64,000 nucleotides of DNA from Mansonella perstans. Taxonomy: Eukaryota > Nematoda > Chromadorea > Rhabditida > Onchocercidae. The notes below the pieces were generated by a model. The model worked only from the letters and a program-made list of their open reading frames with translations. It did not search any database and was not told where the DNA came from. Where the stretch lies: assembly GCA_037074765.1 (NCBI GenBank), contig JBAMDO010000071.1, forward strand, positions 124,001 through 188,000, given 5' to 3'. Position 1 is the stretch's first letter; every line of letters starts with the position of its first letter. The position numbers and the translations under genes were made by a program. Shown piece by piece: positions 36,561 to 48,800 of this stretch.

Positions 36561-37884
36561 CGGGGCCGTTTTGGCTGCCCGTAAAATGAACAGTTTTGCC
36601 GGTTTTGCGTAATCGTCGCGTGAAATACCGAGTACCACGTACGGTTACAGTGACGCGCACTCAGTAAGTTGCCAATCAGAAAAACAGTAAAATTATTAGT
36701 GAGATTAACAAAATGGCAAAATCGCAGCAAAAGTGAAGCAAATAGCAGCGGAAAACGGAATAACGAGAAAAAATAGTGCAAATAGCAAAACAGCAAATCG
36801 ATTGCTTAAAAAAAGGAATATCTTCATTGATCAGGAAGGAAAGTTATTTATCTGTTTTTCAAATTTTGATTTGAATGATCCGATCATATATAATCAAATT
36901 TCTCCACATGAAGTATTACGAATTCTCAATACTCATTCAATTCTAATTATCATAAATAACAATAAAATACATCTATCATTTTTTCCTTTCCGATTGCTTT
37001 TTAATGCGAAATCCGGAAAAAATACAAAATCACGAAGTTCAAAAAAATAATCAATTATCAAAGTAACAAACTACCATACGGTTTGACGAAATTTTCGACG
37101 TAAATTTTTTTCTAAATCTTGTTCATCCTTATTTGTGATATTTCCGGCATCCACTTATCTATCAAAATCTCAACAATTTACAAGTTGAAAGTCTCTTTTC
37201 CCATTTTTACATTGTGAAATTGAGAATTGGATTTGTCTCCCAAATGAAATATCGCCGCTTTTATTTTTATTTTCAGTTAACAAGTAAGTAAATGAAATCT
37301 ACAAACCAAATCAGCGCATAATAGCAAAATCAAGCTTTTAGTTGTTGCAACAGTTTTCCAGAATTTCGCTAAAATCCGTTAGAAGGAATGGCGGCTCGAT
37401 GGTCCGCATCCAAGAAGACAAAGGGAGATATCAGTGAATGAATTCCACAATCACAGACTGTGTGCCTCTCTACCTGGAATGAAACAAAACAGACTGAACG
37501 AAAATTATAACCTGTATTTCTGTAGCTCCATTAGAGAGAGGCGATTCTGGAAGTGACAGATATTGCAGCGACAAAAAAAAAAAAAACTGTCCTCATTACG
37601 GTAAAAAAGCAACAGAAAGTATAGCGAACAACGAACACGTGCGGAAATTTACGGCATAAAATGCATAGTCTATCAAGCAGCACATTAAAAAATTTATAAT
37701 TTAAACGAAATTTTAAAATACGCTAAATAACTCTATTGATAGTTGATATGAATGATCGATGATGGCATGATTTCAAACGATCCGTTCATTGTTGCGAACA
37801 AAAACGAAGTCCTGAGATACATTTTTTTATTGGAAAATAGCAATATTAAGTAAGCTTTTAGAAATTGAAAATTGAAAAATGTGC

Positions 37885-38145
37885 CAGGCCTACTATGTGA
37901 TACTTTGTATAGGTCTAAGGCCTACTATGTGGTACTTTGTATAGGTCTAAGGCCTACTATGTGCTACTTTGCATAGGTCTAAGGCTTACTATATGCTACT
38001 TTGTATAGGTTTAAGAAGGCCTACTATGTGCTACTTTGTATAGGTTTAAGGCCTACTATGTGCTACTTTGCATAGGTCTAAGGCCTACTATGTGCTACTT
38101 TGTGTAGGTCTAAAGCCTACTATGTGATACTTTGTATAGGTCTAA
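37885..38145. repeat. 32-bp minisatellite, about 8 units
   Basis: Tandem copies of AGGCCTACTATGTGNTACTT with TTGTATAGGTCTA. Units vary at the N (A, G or C) and at TTGTA/TTGCA/TTGTG; one unit has a three-base AGA insertion. Located about 1.3 kb upstream of the egl-30 start codon. Confidence 0.95.
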
Positions 38146-38279
38146 CAAAAAGAATTATTATTAAAATGCGAATATGAAGAAACATTATAACAACATTGTA
38201 AAAATTAATTGTAAAACAGACGGGAATTTAAAAAAAAGAGTTCAACAATATTAAAATGGAAATCGAATAGATCCATGCA

Positions 38280-38516
38280 CACATACAATTACATACATCA
38301 ACAAAAACACACACACACACACATGACAGACATACACCCACACACACACATACATATACACACACATGACAGACATACACCCACACACACACATACATAT
38401 ACACACACATGACAGACATACACCCACACATATACACATACATATACACACACACGACAGACATACACCCACACACACATACATACATACATACATATAC
38501 ACACACACACACACAA
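38280..38516. repeat. CA-rich compound tandem array
   Basis: (AC)n/(CATA)n DNA with a longer period: CATGACAGACATACACCC (once as CACGACAGACAT) recurs four times, at spacings of about 44-57 bp. The long ORFs on the minus strand are generated by this repeat. Confidence 0.9.
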
Positions 38517-39605
38517 AAACAGGGCATTGACTGAACTTATGTGTGTTCATCTTGTTAGTCAAAATGTCGATTGAGGACGGCAGCGGCGACAACAACGACG
38601 CCGACAGCGACGTCAATGACAGGCGTTGATAGAAAAATTGGTGTATTATGTATGTATGTATGCATCTGTGGGTATGTGAGATAATAGCAAAAAAGACGAG
38701 AAGGAATAGCGTAGTTTTGAATCGGGAATGCCTTAAACAATGGAAGAAACATTGACAGCTAGGACACGTGGCCTCTATTATGGACACGTGGCCTATTGTG
38801 ATAAAGTTCACGCAAATTGAGCCAAAACGTCCGAATCTCAATGATACATTGGAAGAAGATACGATGTAAATGTTTAAGAATTCTCATTTACTTACATTCT
38901 CAAATTCTCAACGAAGTACATGCATGCATACTAGAAGCCTGCCTGAAGCTTGAAGCAGATAGCATAAGATTCAGGATGCAGTCTATGAAAGAAAACGTGC
39001 ATACAACAAAATATCTTTCACACTCATTCATCTTTGCATGTCTGCTATTCTACGCTAATCTATATGTACTTTTTTCATGCTAACGATGTATAAGCCTGAA
39101 ATGTGATTTCTATAAAGCTTCATCTATTTCTCATCAATCTACTTTTCTCTCTCTCTCTCTCTCTCTCTCCAAGAGTTAGTCAAAACTTTAAGGACTCTTA
39201 TCGAGGAAGAAATAAAGAAAAAGAGATGAGCAAAAATATATGAAAAGGAACGGAATATTAGCATTGCTATAGAATATTCTGAAATAAGCACTAACACTTG
39301 CCTGAAATGCTTTCTAAAGAAGAAAAGAGAAGAGATAAGAAGAAATGGTTTAAATCGGGAGAGTACCATTACAGGATGAATCCTTTATTGCTTAGCTTAG
39401 TCAACAAAATAAGCTATTGGTAAGTTAACCAGGTCAAGCTCAAAAGCCATTTGACTCATGCATTAATCTATCCTTTAACCGCTAAAACTACCACTATCCG
39501 CACCGCATCCGTTAGCTTCTTCAACCATTGTGAAGCATTATAGTATCTGATGTAAACCGCAACGCTATGTCTTCCACATATTCGCTTATTTTTCATGCAG
39601 CAACA

Positions 39606-39641
39606 AATATACACACATACATACACATACACACACATACA

Positions 39642-39676
<35 letters not shown>

Positions 39677-39752
39677 GTACACATACACATACACATACAC
39701 ACACATACATACACACATACGCACACACACATACACACATACATACATACAT
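39606..39752. repeat. (AC)n/(TACA)n microsatellite
   Basis: About 147 bp of alternating ACAC and ATAC units with an uninterrupted (CA)n core near 39650-39676. It produces spurious ORFs in several frames. Confidence 0.95.
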
Positions 39753-41936
39753 GCATGTAGATATGGGTATAAGAAGCAAGAGGAGCAAGTTAGAAGGTAT
39801 TTTTGAAAATTGTCTGCTGGCCTGTTAGTATCCATTACAATGTATGCATGTTGTAATTAATCAGACTTTTCAACAAAGTATCATTCAGTATAGCCTTCTA
39901 GATAACTTTCAAAACTGCAACTTATAATTCATTTAATCAGAAATGGTAAATTTCGGGATAAATTAAACGAAATTATTCCATTCATTTATTATTTCTATTA
40001 AATCATTTCATGTAATTGATCATATCTATAAAGAGCTAATTGATATGTCTAAAGACATTTCAAAATTTTCAAGTGATTTCAACAATTTTCTTCATTAATT
40101 ATATTAATGAAGAAAGAGATATTTATTGAATTCGTATGTAAATCAAATCATTAAAATTTGTCTCTTTTTAATTATCTTTTGAAATTTATACGAATAAGTA
40201 ATCTTTAGTTCAGTTAATCATTTAGATCATTACAGATTTATATCCAATAATGTAACCCAAGTTAATTTTATCTTTAACTTATATCCGATTATTTCTCGCT
40301 ACAATGGGCATTTCGTTTGAATATTTTACAAATTTGTAATTACTGTAAGCGATGAATGTATCAAATATATGACGATGGCACGATCTTCTTTTTTAAATGA
40401 AATGGTAATTTTTGAGAAGCAAAAAGTTTCTCAAGCACTTTTGGTTCTAGCTTTATAAATATCGACGGTAAAATATGTGATATGCATAGATTTAGGCTTT
40501 TTATTGAACGACTGCTGCTACTAGATGTATCTATGAAATCTATTACGTCCTAAAGTCTGTAACCTACCGTAAAATCAGAAGTACAAAATCATCTGTATTT
40601 AAAGATATTATCTCCAAATCTCTTGATGTACCGTAAGAACATCTACTAGCACAACATTATTGTTACGTTACAATATTGCGCTTGCATGTCCAATATCAGA
40701 AATTTTATTATTTGTCACTTTAATGCATTTTATCCAAACTATACCTCCAAGTTATAATTCAATGAATTTAACAAGTTAATTCTCTACAAAAATTGTAAGT
40801 TCAGATACTTCAGTTCTTCCTACTTCAAAGTAACCGAGTAATTTCTTACCGGAAATTCATGCCTATTAATATCAATGAAAGTTTGCGATCGTTCCTAAAA
40901 CAATTCAGCTAAATCAATCCCCTGCATTTTTTAATTTTTAATTCTCGGAAGGTTTAAAAGTTTCAAAACTCTCCCGTTATTTTGATTTATTAACTTCATA
41001 GAAATAGTAATTTCTGATTCAAATCATTATAAGCATTCTTGAGAAAACTAAAATCTGTTTTTGTTAAATATAGTCCCAAGTAACTCTAGAACAAAAAATC
41101 AGATAAAATAGCCTCACAAAGTTTGTAAAAGAATTTTTGTACAGCACAGCATTGCAATGTTCAAAAATCCACATATCGAAATATAGTTTATTCAACAGCA
41201 CATGTCAAATGATCAGATGTTTTCAAATACTTGAAAACAGCAACATGCAATAAATTTATGTTTGTCATTCATGCCTAGTAATAAAATTAATAAATGAATA
41301 AAGTCTTGGTTTTCCCATCGAATACAGTTAAATGCATCGAGTAGTAAAATGAAACTGACTCACATTCACTCTGAATAAATTCACACAAGATGTAAAGCGG
41401 CAGAATGAAACCAGACTGTGAGCAATCAAGAAAAAGACATACTCTGTATTACTGAGACAAAAACGCAAACAAAATAATTTTGAAACAAAATAATACATCA
41501 AATCAAAAATGCAAAACACAGATTACAAATTCCAATACGAAAAATTATAATTCAAAAAATTGCCAGCAGAAATTTAATATTAGACTTAAATGTTTTTTTA
41601 AAAAAAGAGGGAGGAATGAATTTTTTTCTCCTTTGCAAATATGAAACAACAATATATTTGTAAATATGCCTAATTTCACATGCTTGAAAACTCAAAATGT
41701 AAATTCAAAATTTAAAAACAATTGGAATTTGAGGAAAAAAGACCTCGGTAAAACAGAAAATAAGATTTGAGAGTAAAACAATGATTAGGAAAACAAATTT
41801 CACAACTAAAAACAGAATGAAAATTCGAAATCGTCGGGAATTTAAAAGCAAGTATGTAAGGGTAGGTGTACATTTTAGATCTTTTCCGACGTTTTCTTTC
41901 ATAAAATAATTGATTATATCAAACAAAAAAGAACTC

Positions 41937-43401
41937 TCAAAACTCTTCTTTGTTACCTTCACCAAGTTCCATTTCAGCATAGTTCTGCACGACGAAGAAT
42001 ATAAATATAATTGCTATGATAGTCAAAAGAAGAAAGAAAGCGATTTTCCCATAGCTTCGTGATGCCTTTTCCTTATCCACCGAATCAATGCGTCGACTTA
42101 CGTGTCCACTGTGGGAATTTTCAAACATTGCTCCTGAACTGTAGCGTAACGGTTGCTTGTAATGAGATGTGAAATCCTCATCCGAATAATTTCGCATCAC
42201 TGAGCTTTGTTTTGAATCATATCGAGCCGAATACGCATGATCCTCTTTCCAACTAGGCAACAAAATACGTGAACTTTCTTCACCACGTAAATCGTCATCT
42301 GAACCATCGCTGACTTTTCTATTCTCCCAATTATCCTATAAATCATATCGAATCCCAAAATTAAAGTAGAGACATATCTGAATCACAACTTTATGAAAAT
42401 CGTGAATTACAGCAAAAGAAGATACAACCTACCAAAGTTTCAATTTCAAGTTTGGTAACTAGAATGAATCAGTTATAAGATTATAAAATTTTCTGGTGTC
42501 TAATGTTCAAGGTTCAAATCAAAATAGATCTATCGCAGCCTTTCTAAACCGGAAAAAAAAAGAGAAACCTTTTTTCAAATGAAAATGATATATCTTAAAA
42601 AAGTTATTCAAGGGTGTAGACTTACTCGTAAGGATGTGAAACGTGTTGTAGGTGTACCGTAAACTTCCGGTGTTTTTTCAAACAAATAAGGCTTGGTTAA
42701 TTTGAAAGAATTTGGAGTTACATCGAGAGATGCAGATTCAGAAGTTACGCTTGGCACTGATGGCGAACTATTAGATTCCGAAACTGTATTTACTTCCGCA
42801 AAAGTTCCCATACTGACATTCATATGTGGTTTTGGAGGAGTATGGACAGATGGTTGAACGACACGTGATTTCGGTGCTGACTTTTTGATATCAGAAATTA
42901 TGTGTGCCTTCGTTGAAGACACATCTACAGTTCCCGGTAATGCTTCAGATAACTTAGTATTTAGCGGTGTATTTTGAACCTTTGATAAACTGGTTACTTC
43001 TTGAGCTGAAGAGCGCGTAGTACGCCGTGGTGAGTGTGACTTATGTGATGAATCCCGACGTTTTGAAGAAGATTTATTTCCTGTAGCGTCCGGTGTTACA
43101 CTCTAGAAAAATTGGTTATTTAAAAGAAACGCAATTTTAATTTGGCGATGGATGAATACAAATTTTAAAATCTCAGAAAAATTTGACCAATATAACAAAG
43201 TAAAATTAAAACTTCAATGATGGTATTGGGACGTACCTCTGGCTGCACCACAACATTCGATTTTGATTCTTCTTTTAATATACGTCGTAATTTATTTACA
43301 TAGACATTTCTGGTACTCCCAACGACAGGACCAGGATCACAACCATGTGCCGTAAGCTGGTCTCGGATCTGTTCATTGGTAAGTTGATCTATGTCCACCA
43401 T
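41937..43401 (-). CDS. emr-1: Emerin-like LEM-domain inner nuclear membrane protein
   Basis: LEM-domain proteins bind BAF (barrier-to-autointegration factor) and tie chromatin and lamin to the inner nuclear membrane. Exons 43401-43237, 43102-42626 and 42335-41937 give 346 aa, with every phase 0. Residues 1-45 form a LEM domain (DIDQLTNEQIRDQLTAHGCD, PVVGSTRNVYVNKL). The middle, about 60-300, is Ser/Thr/Pro-rich and looks disordered. One membrane span, IAFFLLLTIIAIIFIFFVV (about 312-330), leaves a 16-residue acidic lumenal tail. A single C-terminal span and no MSC or RRM domain favour emerin over LEM-2/MAN1. It is about twice as long as the C. elegans EMR-1 I remember, so the orthology is inferred. 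The gene is divergent from the zinc-finger gene across 2.4 kb. Confidence 0.82.
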
Positions 43402-45824
43402 TTTGCTTAAAAACAATCTGTTATTGTTTAAAAAAAAATGTGCGAAAATGAAATGAACCGAAGATGCATAAAAAACAACAGAGGAAGCAGAAGTGAAAGA
43501 ATCAATAAATAAATCACGAGATAAATAACAAAGATAAAATACATCATCTTAGTTTTAATTTTTATTGTAATTTTAATTTCGTTATAGGAAAAATTCATGA
43601 TTTTTTGGGAAAGAAATATGACAGATGACCGATTAAAGATTTCATCAATAAACCCTAGAAGTTCAGCTGTAAATATTAATAGTTATGAACATAGTAAATT
43701 GCTCAAATTTCATTCTTGGCGATTGAAATAAATTTTAGAAACTTTGAAAATTCACAAAAACTCATAACGAACAAATAAACAATTATTCGGTACACACCGG
43801 TAAACAATTGTAACAATGTCATAGACAGTAGTTATGGTAAATGGACACAGAACAGACATAAATTCTGAAAATTCAAGGAAAACTCTCTAATGCCGCACAT
43901 ACCAAAAAGTAATTAATAATCCAGTAGAATGAAATAGCGGAACAAGCCTCTCAACTCTCTCTCTACAACTTCTATCAATGAGTCTTTTTCAAAAGTTAAT
44001 CTTTTTCCTATTTCGAAATACAAGTCAACCTAAGTCATATTTCGCAATAGAACTCAACCTGAATCATATTTCGCAATAGAAGTCAACCTGAGTCATACTT
44101 CGCAATAGAACTCAACCTAAGTCATATTTCGCAATAGAACTCAACCTGAATCATATTTCGCAATAGAAGTCAACCTGAGTCATATTTCGCAATAGAACAA
44201 CCTAAGTCATATTTCGCAATAGAACTCATCCTGAATCATATTTCGCAATAGAAGTCAATCTGAATCATATTTCGAAATAGCAGTGAACGTTTTTACGCGC
44301 CACTTATTTTAACGTTCTAACATACAATGCGGCTCAGACCAAATATTTTACGGCCAAGTTTCACTCATTAGAGTTTGGGTTCAGTTAATATTTGTAAATG
44401 AATGCTGGAATGAATGCTCAGTCGAATTAATGATATTGAAAGGAATAGGACGTGCAAAACAAATTTTTTTTTAGTTTTAAAACTAGGCTAATAGGCTCAG
44501 GTGAGAAGTATGTTGCTATTTATCATTGTTTATGTTGATATGTATCATTATCATTAAATGATAGTGATTAGATATCAGAGAGCATTAAGTAATTTTTTGC
44601 TTTTAGAGTGTTGGAAAACTTAATGATAGCTTAATGATTAATTAGCGAAAATTTGAAAGAGTGTTGTATCATTTTTTATAATTTGAGAATTGTATCATTT
44701 TATAGAGTGTTCTATCATTTTATGTATCATTTTATTTGTATCATTTTATAAATTTTGCTCCATTTCGAACCAAATAATGCGTCTAATTATCGCTCTATTT
44801 TTACCATAATCATAATTAACACATCCTTTTCACGGAGTAGGTTATTTTGATAGTTCTATTAGGTATCATAGACCTAATTGATTCATCCTAGAGCTATATG
44901 ATTTTACTCTTACCTAGTGTGAAATTAATGAAAATCTATTGTCTCAGAAATTAATGAAATAGCATATTCTAGCTAAAAGTAAAGCAAAAATGCTTATCAT
45001 TACAATTTTCCAAGATGGTATAGCTAATCTTTGATAAAATGAACTTATAGAAAATGTAATAACAATATTAAAAATGGTAAGAGTACCAAAAAGTTAAAGA
45101 TAAATGAGAAAAATTTCCAAGATTTCTAGAAATTAATTTATACACATTATCCAAAAGTTGTCTTTTTTTTTTGCGTTTAATGGTGTATTCAAAATCGGTA
45201 AAGCATTTTTGATAAGCCAGTTATGCACTTAATCATGGAATGATATTGATCATATAGCTGTTAATAGATTGGTAATATACTCAAGGATAAACTGACAAAT
45301 TTTAATACTCTTGAAAATAAGTTGACAATTTCCGGTAATGAACTGATGATACACGTGGTAAAAATAGATGACTTAGCTGTCAAATTTCTAGATATACCTT
45401 TGTGCGATAACCATATATGTTTTTATGTGTTTTGGTAATAAGTAACATATTTCATCAAGTTATATTAATTAATTGATACTTATCATATGATATTATACAG
45501 ATTTATTTTTAATTAGTGTTGTTTTGTGGATATATTCTGTTTAAATAAGAGCAAAATGTAAATTTTTTTGGCAATTTTTTTTTTTTTAGCACTGAAATAA
45601 GTAAATAAGCATAATGAATAAAGAAATTGTTACTTCGAAAGATTAGGATTTTCTGTTTAATATTTTATTTTGTTGAACTAATGGTGATTTTGTCAAAAGA
45701 GTTATTGAATGGTTTCTTTTTTTTGCCAAACGAAGGAGGAAATGATTTATGATTGATTACGATTAAAATTTTCCAGTTTCCATGATGATTTAATAAAGTT
45801 TATTTTGTTATTTTTTAATTTCAG
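43402..45824. other. Divergent intergenic region between the emerin-like and zinc-finger genes
   Basis: Holds the promoters of both flanking genes. A 29-bp minisatellite lies at 44023-44280. The rest is A+T-rich with ATCATTTTAT repeats near 44660-44760. No coding sequence recognised. Confidence 0.6.
44023..44280. repeat. 29-bp minisatellite with three-unit higher-order pattern
   Basis: Nine tandem units of about 29 bp ending in TCATATTTCGCAATAG. Unit starts follow the order A (CAACCTAAGTC), B (CAACCTGAATC), C (CAACCTGAGTC), and this order is repeated three times with minor decay. The array therefore grew by duplication of 87-bp trimers. Confidence 0.9.
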
Positions 45825-48800
45825 ATGTTGGAAGATGCAAATGAGGTGTGTGAAGTGACTCGTTCACATGTAGAAGATGATGGATGCTTTGATTTAACTC
45901 TGGGAAGACCATCACTTGAACATGATTATTTGTCCACCAGTGATCCGATGCTGACCAGTTCATTGGCAAAAGCTTTTGATGCTGACGCACGGCTTACTGC
46001 TATCATCGATGATGTCGCCAGTGCTGATTTATCACAGTTTTGTATTGGACTAAATGAAGTGAGTCTATTCTATTCGTTAAAATCTCTGGATGAAATTTTG
46101 AACTTTTGAAATAAAGCTATACATTTAGAATGATATGTAGCGAATTAGTTTGGACCATGAATTCCATCTGAACGCTGGTTCCAACAGGTGAAATTTTTTT
46201 TACAAAATACTGAATTGCTGGGATCTGAGTTCATAACGAAGGTAATTCATTCTGTCAATATATATTGGATAATTAGTTTATTAATTTCTTTCCATCGGAA
46301 AAATGCCATTCTAGATGACCAAATATAATTAATGTGATTCTAATTGATGTACAAAATGGATAACTTTGGCTAAGCTGTCGCAGCGATATTGTGTGTATAA
46401 TTAAATTGTAGTTCCGTTAACAAACTGAAATTAGTGGAATTAATTTGGAAATTTGTAAACAGCAGAATTATCTTAACAGAATTATCTTAAAAACGATCAT
46501 ATTTCAAGTAGGAAATGTTGCAAAAATTGAAAAAAGTTTAGGGTTCCCCAAATTCAGCATCGATAAATAGCAATACTATTCAACAAAAATGGCTGTCAGT
46601 GGCACCATCATCTTCCAGGAAGAAGGCTACCGTACGTTGACTAAAATATTTCATTAATATTGCAATTTGAATCCGAGGTAAATCACACTTTTCTTTATCA
46701 AAAGATAACTAAGCGAAGTCAATATATGCGGAAAAACGTCAAAACTGTAAAACATTGTAAATTTAAAATTTTCATGTTTTTATTTAGGTAGTCACTTGTG
46801 AATATTGCGGCGTTATTCTTAAGCATCCTTCGAAAATTGAAGCACACCGACGAACACACACTGGCGAAAAGCCATTTCAATGTCAGATTTGTGGTTCGAG
46901 GTCTCTGCATTCCTTTTTGGATTTCTTGAAATGTTTTCATTATTTTCTTCGGTTCTATTTTTCGTTTTCTTGAAGAGGTAGATTCATATCATTTTTGCAG
47001 GTTTACACAACGTACACCAATGCGAATGCATGTGCGACGTCATATAGGCCTAACACCTTATGTATGTTCGTGGGGATGTGGAAAACGTTTCGTTTCAAAT
47101 GCACTAAAGAATGCTCATGAACTGAAGACCCATATGGGAGCTAAAAGGTTTGATGTGAATTTATAATTGGATTTATTTTGAATTCAATTATCCATGTACG
47201 TATGATAAATTAAGTGAACGAAAATATTTAAAATGAGAACTTTGTTGATTTATTAACTAACATGTATTTTTTATTTATTAGATTTTGCTAGGCTTCAGTC
47301 GAGTGTGATGCCATTTCGGCCGACTGAAAATTTTGAATTTTAGACGTGGTCCACCTCGACCTCATCTTAAGCCACCAAGGTGTTCGGTGCCGATGAGCAT
47401 AACTGAAAAAACTGGTAACAGTGAAGGAAAAGGAAATGCTAATGCTTCCGATTGTCATGTACTGTCATGTCCAAACGAACAAATGCCACTTAACTCTGAT
47501 ATCGAGAGCGGACAAATGAATGAGGTTTATCAAACTGGATGTTTTTTCCTTTAAAAAAAAAAAAAGACAGCTTTCGGCAAACTTTTCTGGAGCACACAAT
47601 GTAAAATTTTAATGTTTTGGAATTTGTTTAATAAATTCCTAAACTTTCAATCACTTCTTATTTAAATTAAAAGTTTTATTTTTGGTTAATCTTTCTTAGT
47701 CCTTGGACAATAATTTTTTAAATTTTCGATCAAATTTCTTGTTTTTATGAAAAATTTTCTCAGTCCAGATAGTCGATGAGGTTGTTGCTTCAAATTCTTT
47801 CCCGGTGGAGCAAAAAGTTAAGTCGAACCGAAAAAAAGCTTTGATAGCTCGATGCCAAGAATGTGGTTTGCTTCTGAAACATCCTTCCAAAATTCAAGCA
47901 CACATGCGAACACATACTGGTGAACGTCCATTCGAATGTGCCTTATGTGGGATGCGATTTGCAACTGCTAATCCGTTAAGGGTACACTTTCGTCGCGCCC
48001 ATACAGGCTAGCTTTTTCTCTTTCTTAGAAAAAATTGCATTGCTCTATTGTTAATTCGTGGTGATATTTAACGATAATCTGTTATAGTTGATTAGTCGGT
48101 ATATAGGTGATATACCACATCATTATTAAACAATTTTAAAACTGTCAGTAATTTATTTTAAAACTGCCAATAATGCTTTGTAGGATTCAGGTCATATATC
48201 CATAATTATACCACGACGTACTTACTAGAGCACAACTTTTCTCAGCGTAATTATTTAGCAAACACAAATCATATATGTAATTAGTTCAGACTGTCTCACT
48301 GCACTGAAATCCAGATTGTTGATGATGATACCATAATTCAGTATATAAGATATATCGTTAAAATAATAGATATTGGACAATTGAAATAAGAGATTCACTG
48401 ATATTGTGTTGAAGAAATGTGATTTCACAGTTTTTTATCAGAGTCATACGGAAATAGTTTTAGGTGAGAAGCCATTTGAATGCACATGGGAGTGTGGACG
48501 ACGTTTTGTTTCAGTGTCAGCCCGTAATGAACATGAACGAATCGTGCATGCAGGTATCAAAAGGTGAGCATGCCTAGAGAATTAATGATTCAGAAACTTC
48601 GAGAAAGTAGAAAGAACGGTTAAATAGTATAATCAAGATTACTTCTTTTGACTTAGCAACAGAGCATCTGGTTTTTCAGATATCGTTGTTCAATCAATAA
48701 TTGTCATCGAATGTTTACACGACGTCGTTATCTGATAATGCATCAAGCAAAAGAGCACAAGCATATTACGCAACAAGCTGACAATGCTATCCAGTCCGTC

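Larger units (their letters stand above)
36561..41936. other. egl-30 upstream / emerin-like downstream intergenic region
   Basis: 5.4 kb lying upstream of egl-30 and downstream of the emerin-like gene, both on the minus strand. It should carry the egl-30 promoter near 36561-37000, the 32-bp minisatellite at 37885-38145, the CA arrays at 38280-38516 and 39606-39752, and a (TC)n run at 39146-39170. 39800-41936 is A+T-rich and shows nothing recognisable. A 105-codon plus-strand ORF at 36733-37050 has no family resemblance. Confidence 0.55.

Noticed and set aside
38228..38841. Long minus-strand ORFs rich in Cys, Val and Met (up to 196 codons)
   Set aside because: They are translations of the CA/CATA repeat array and show no coding features outside it.
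39468..39835. Overlapping ORFs on both strands with His/Thr or Cys/Val runs
   Set aside because: Artefacts of the (AC)n microsatellite at 39606-39752.
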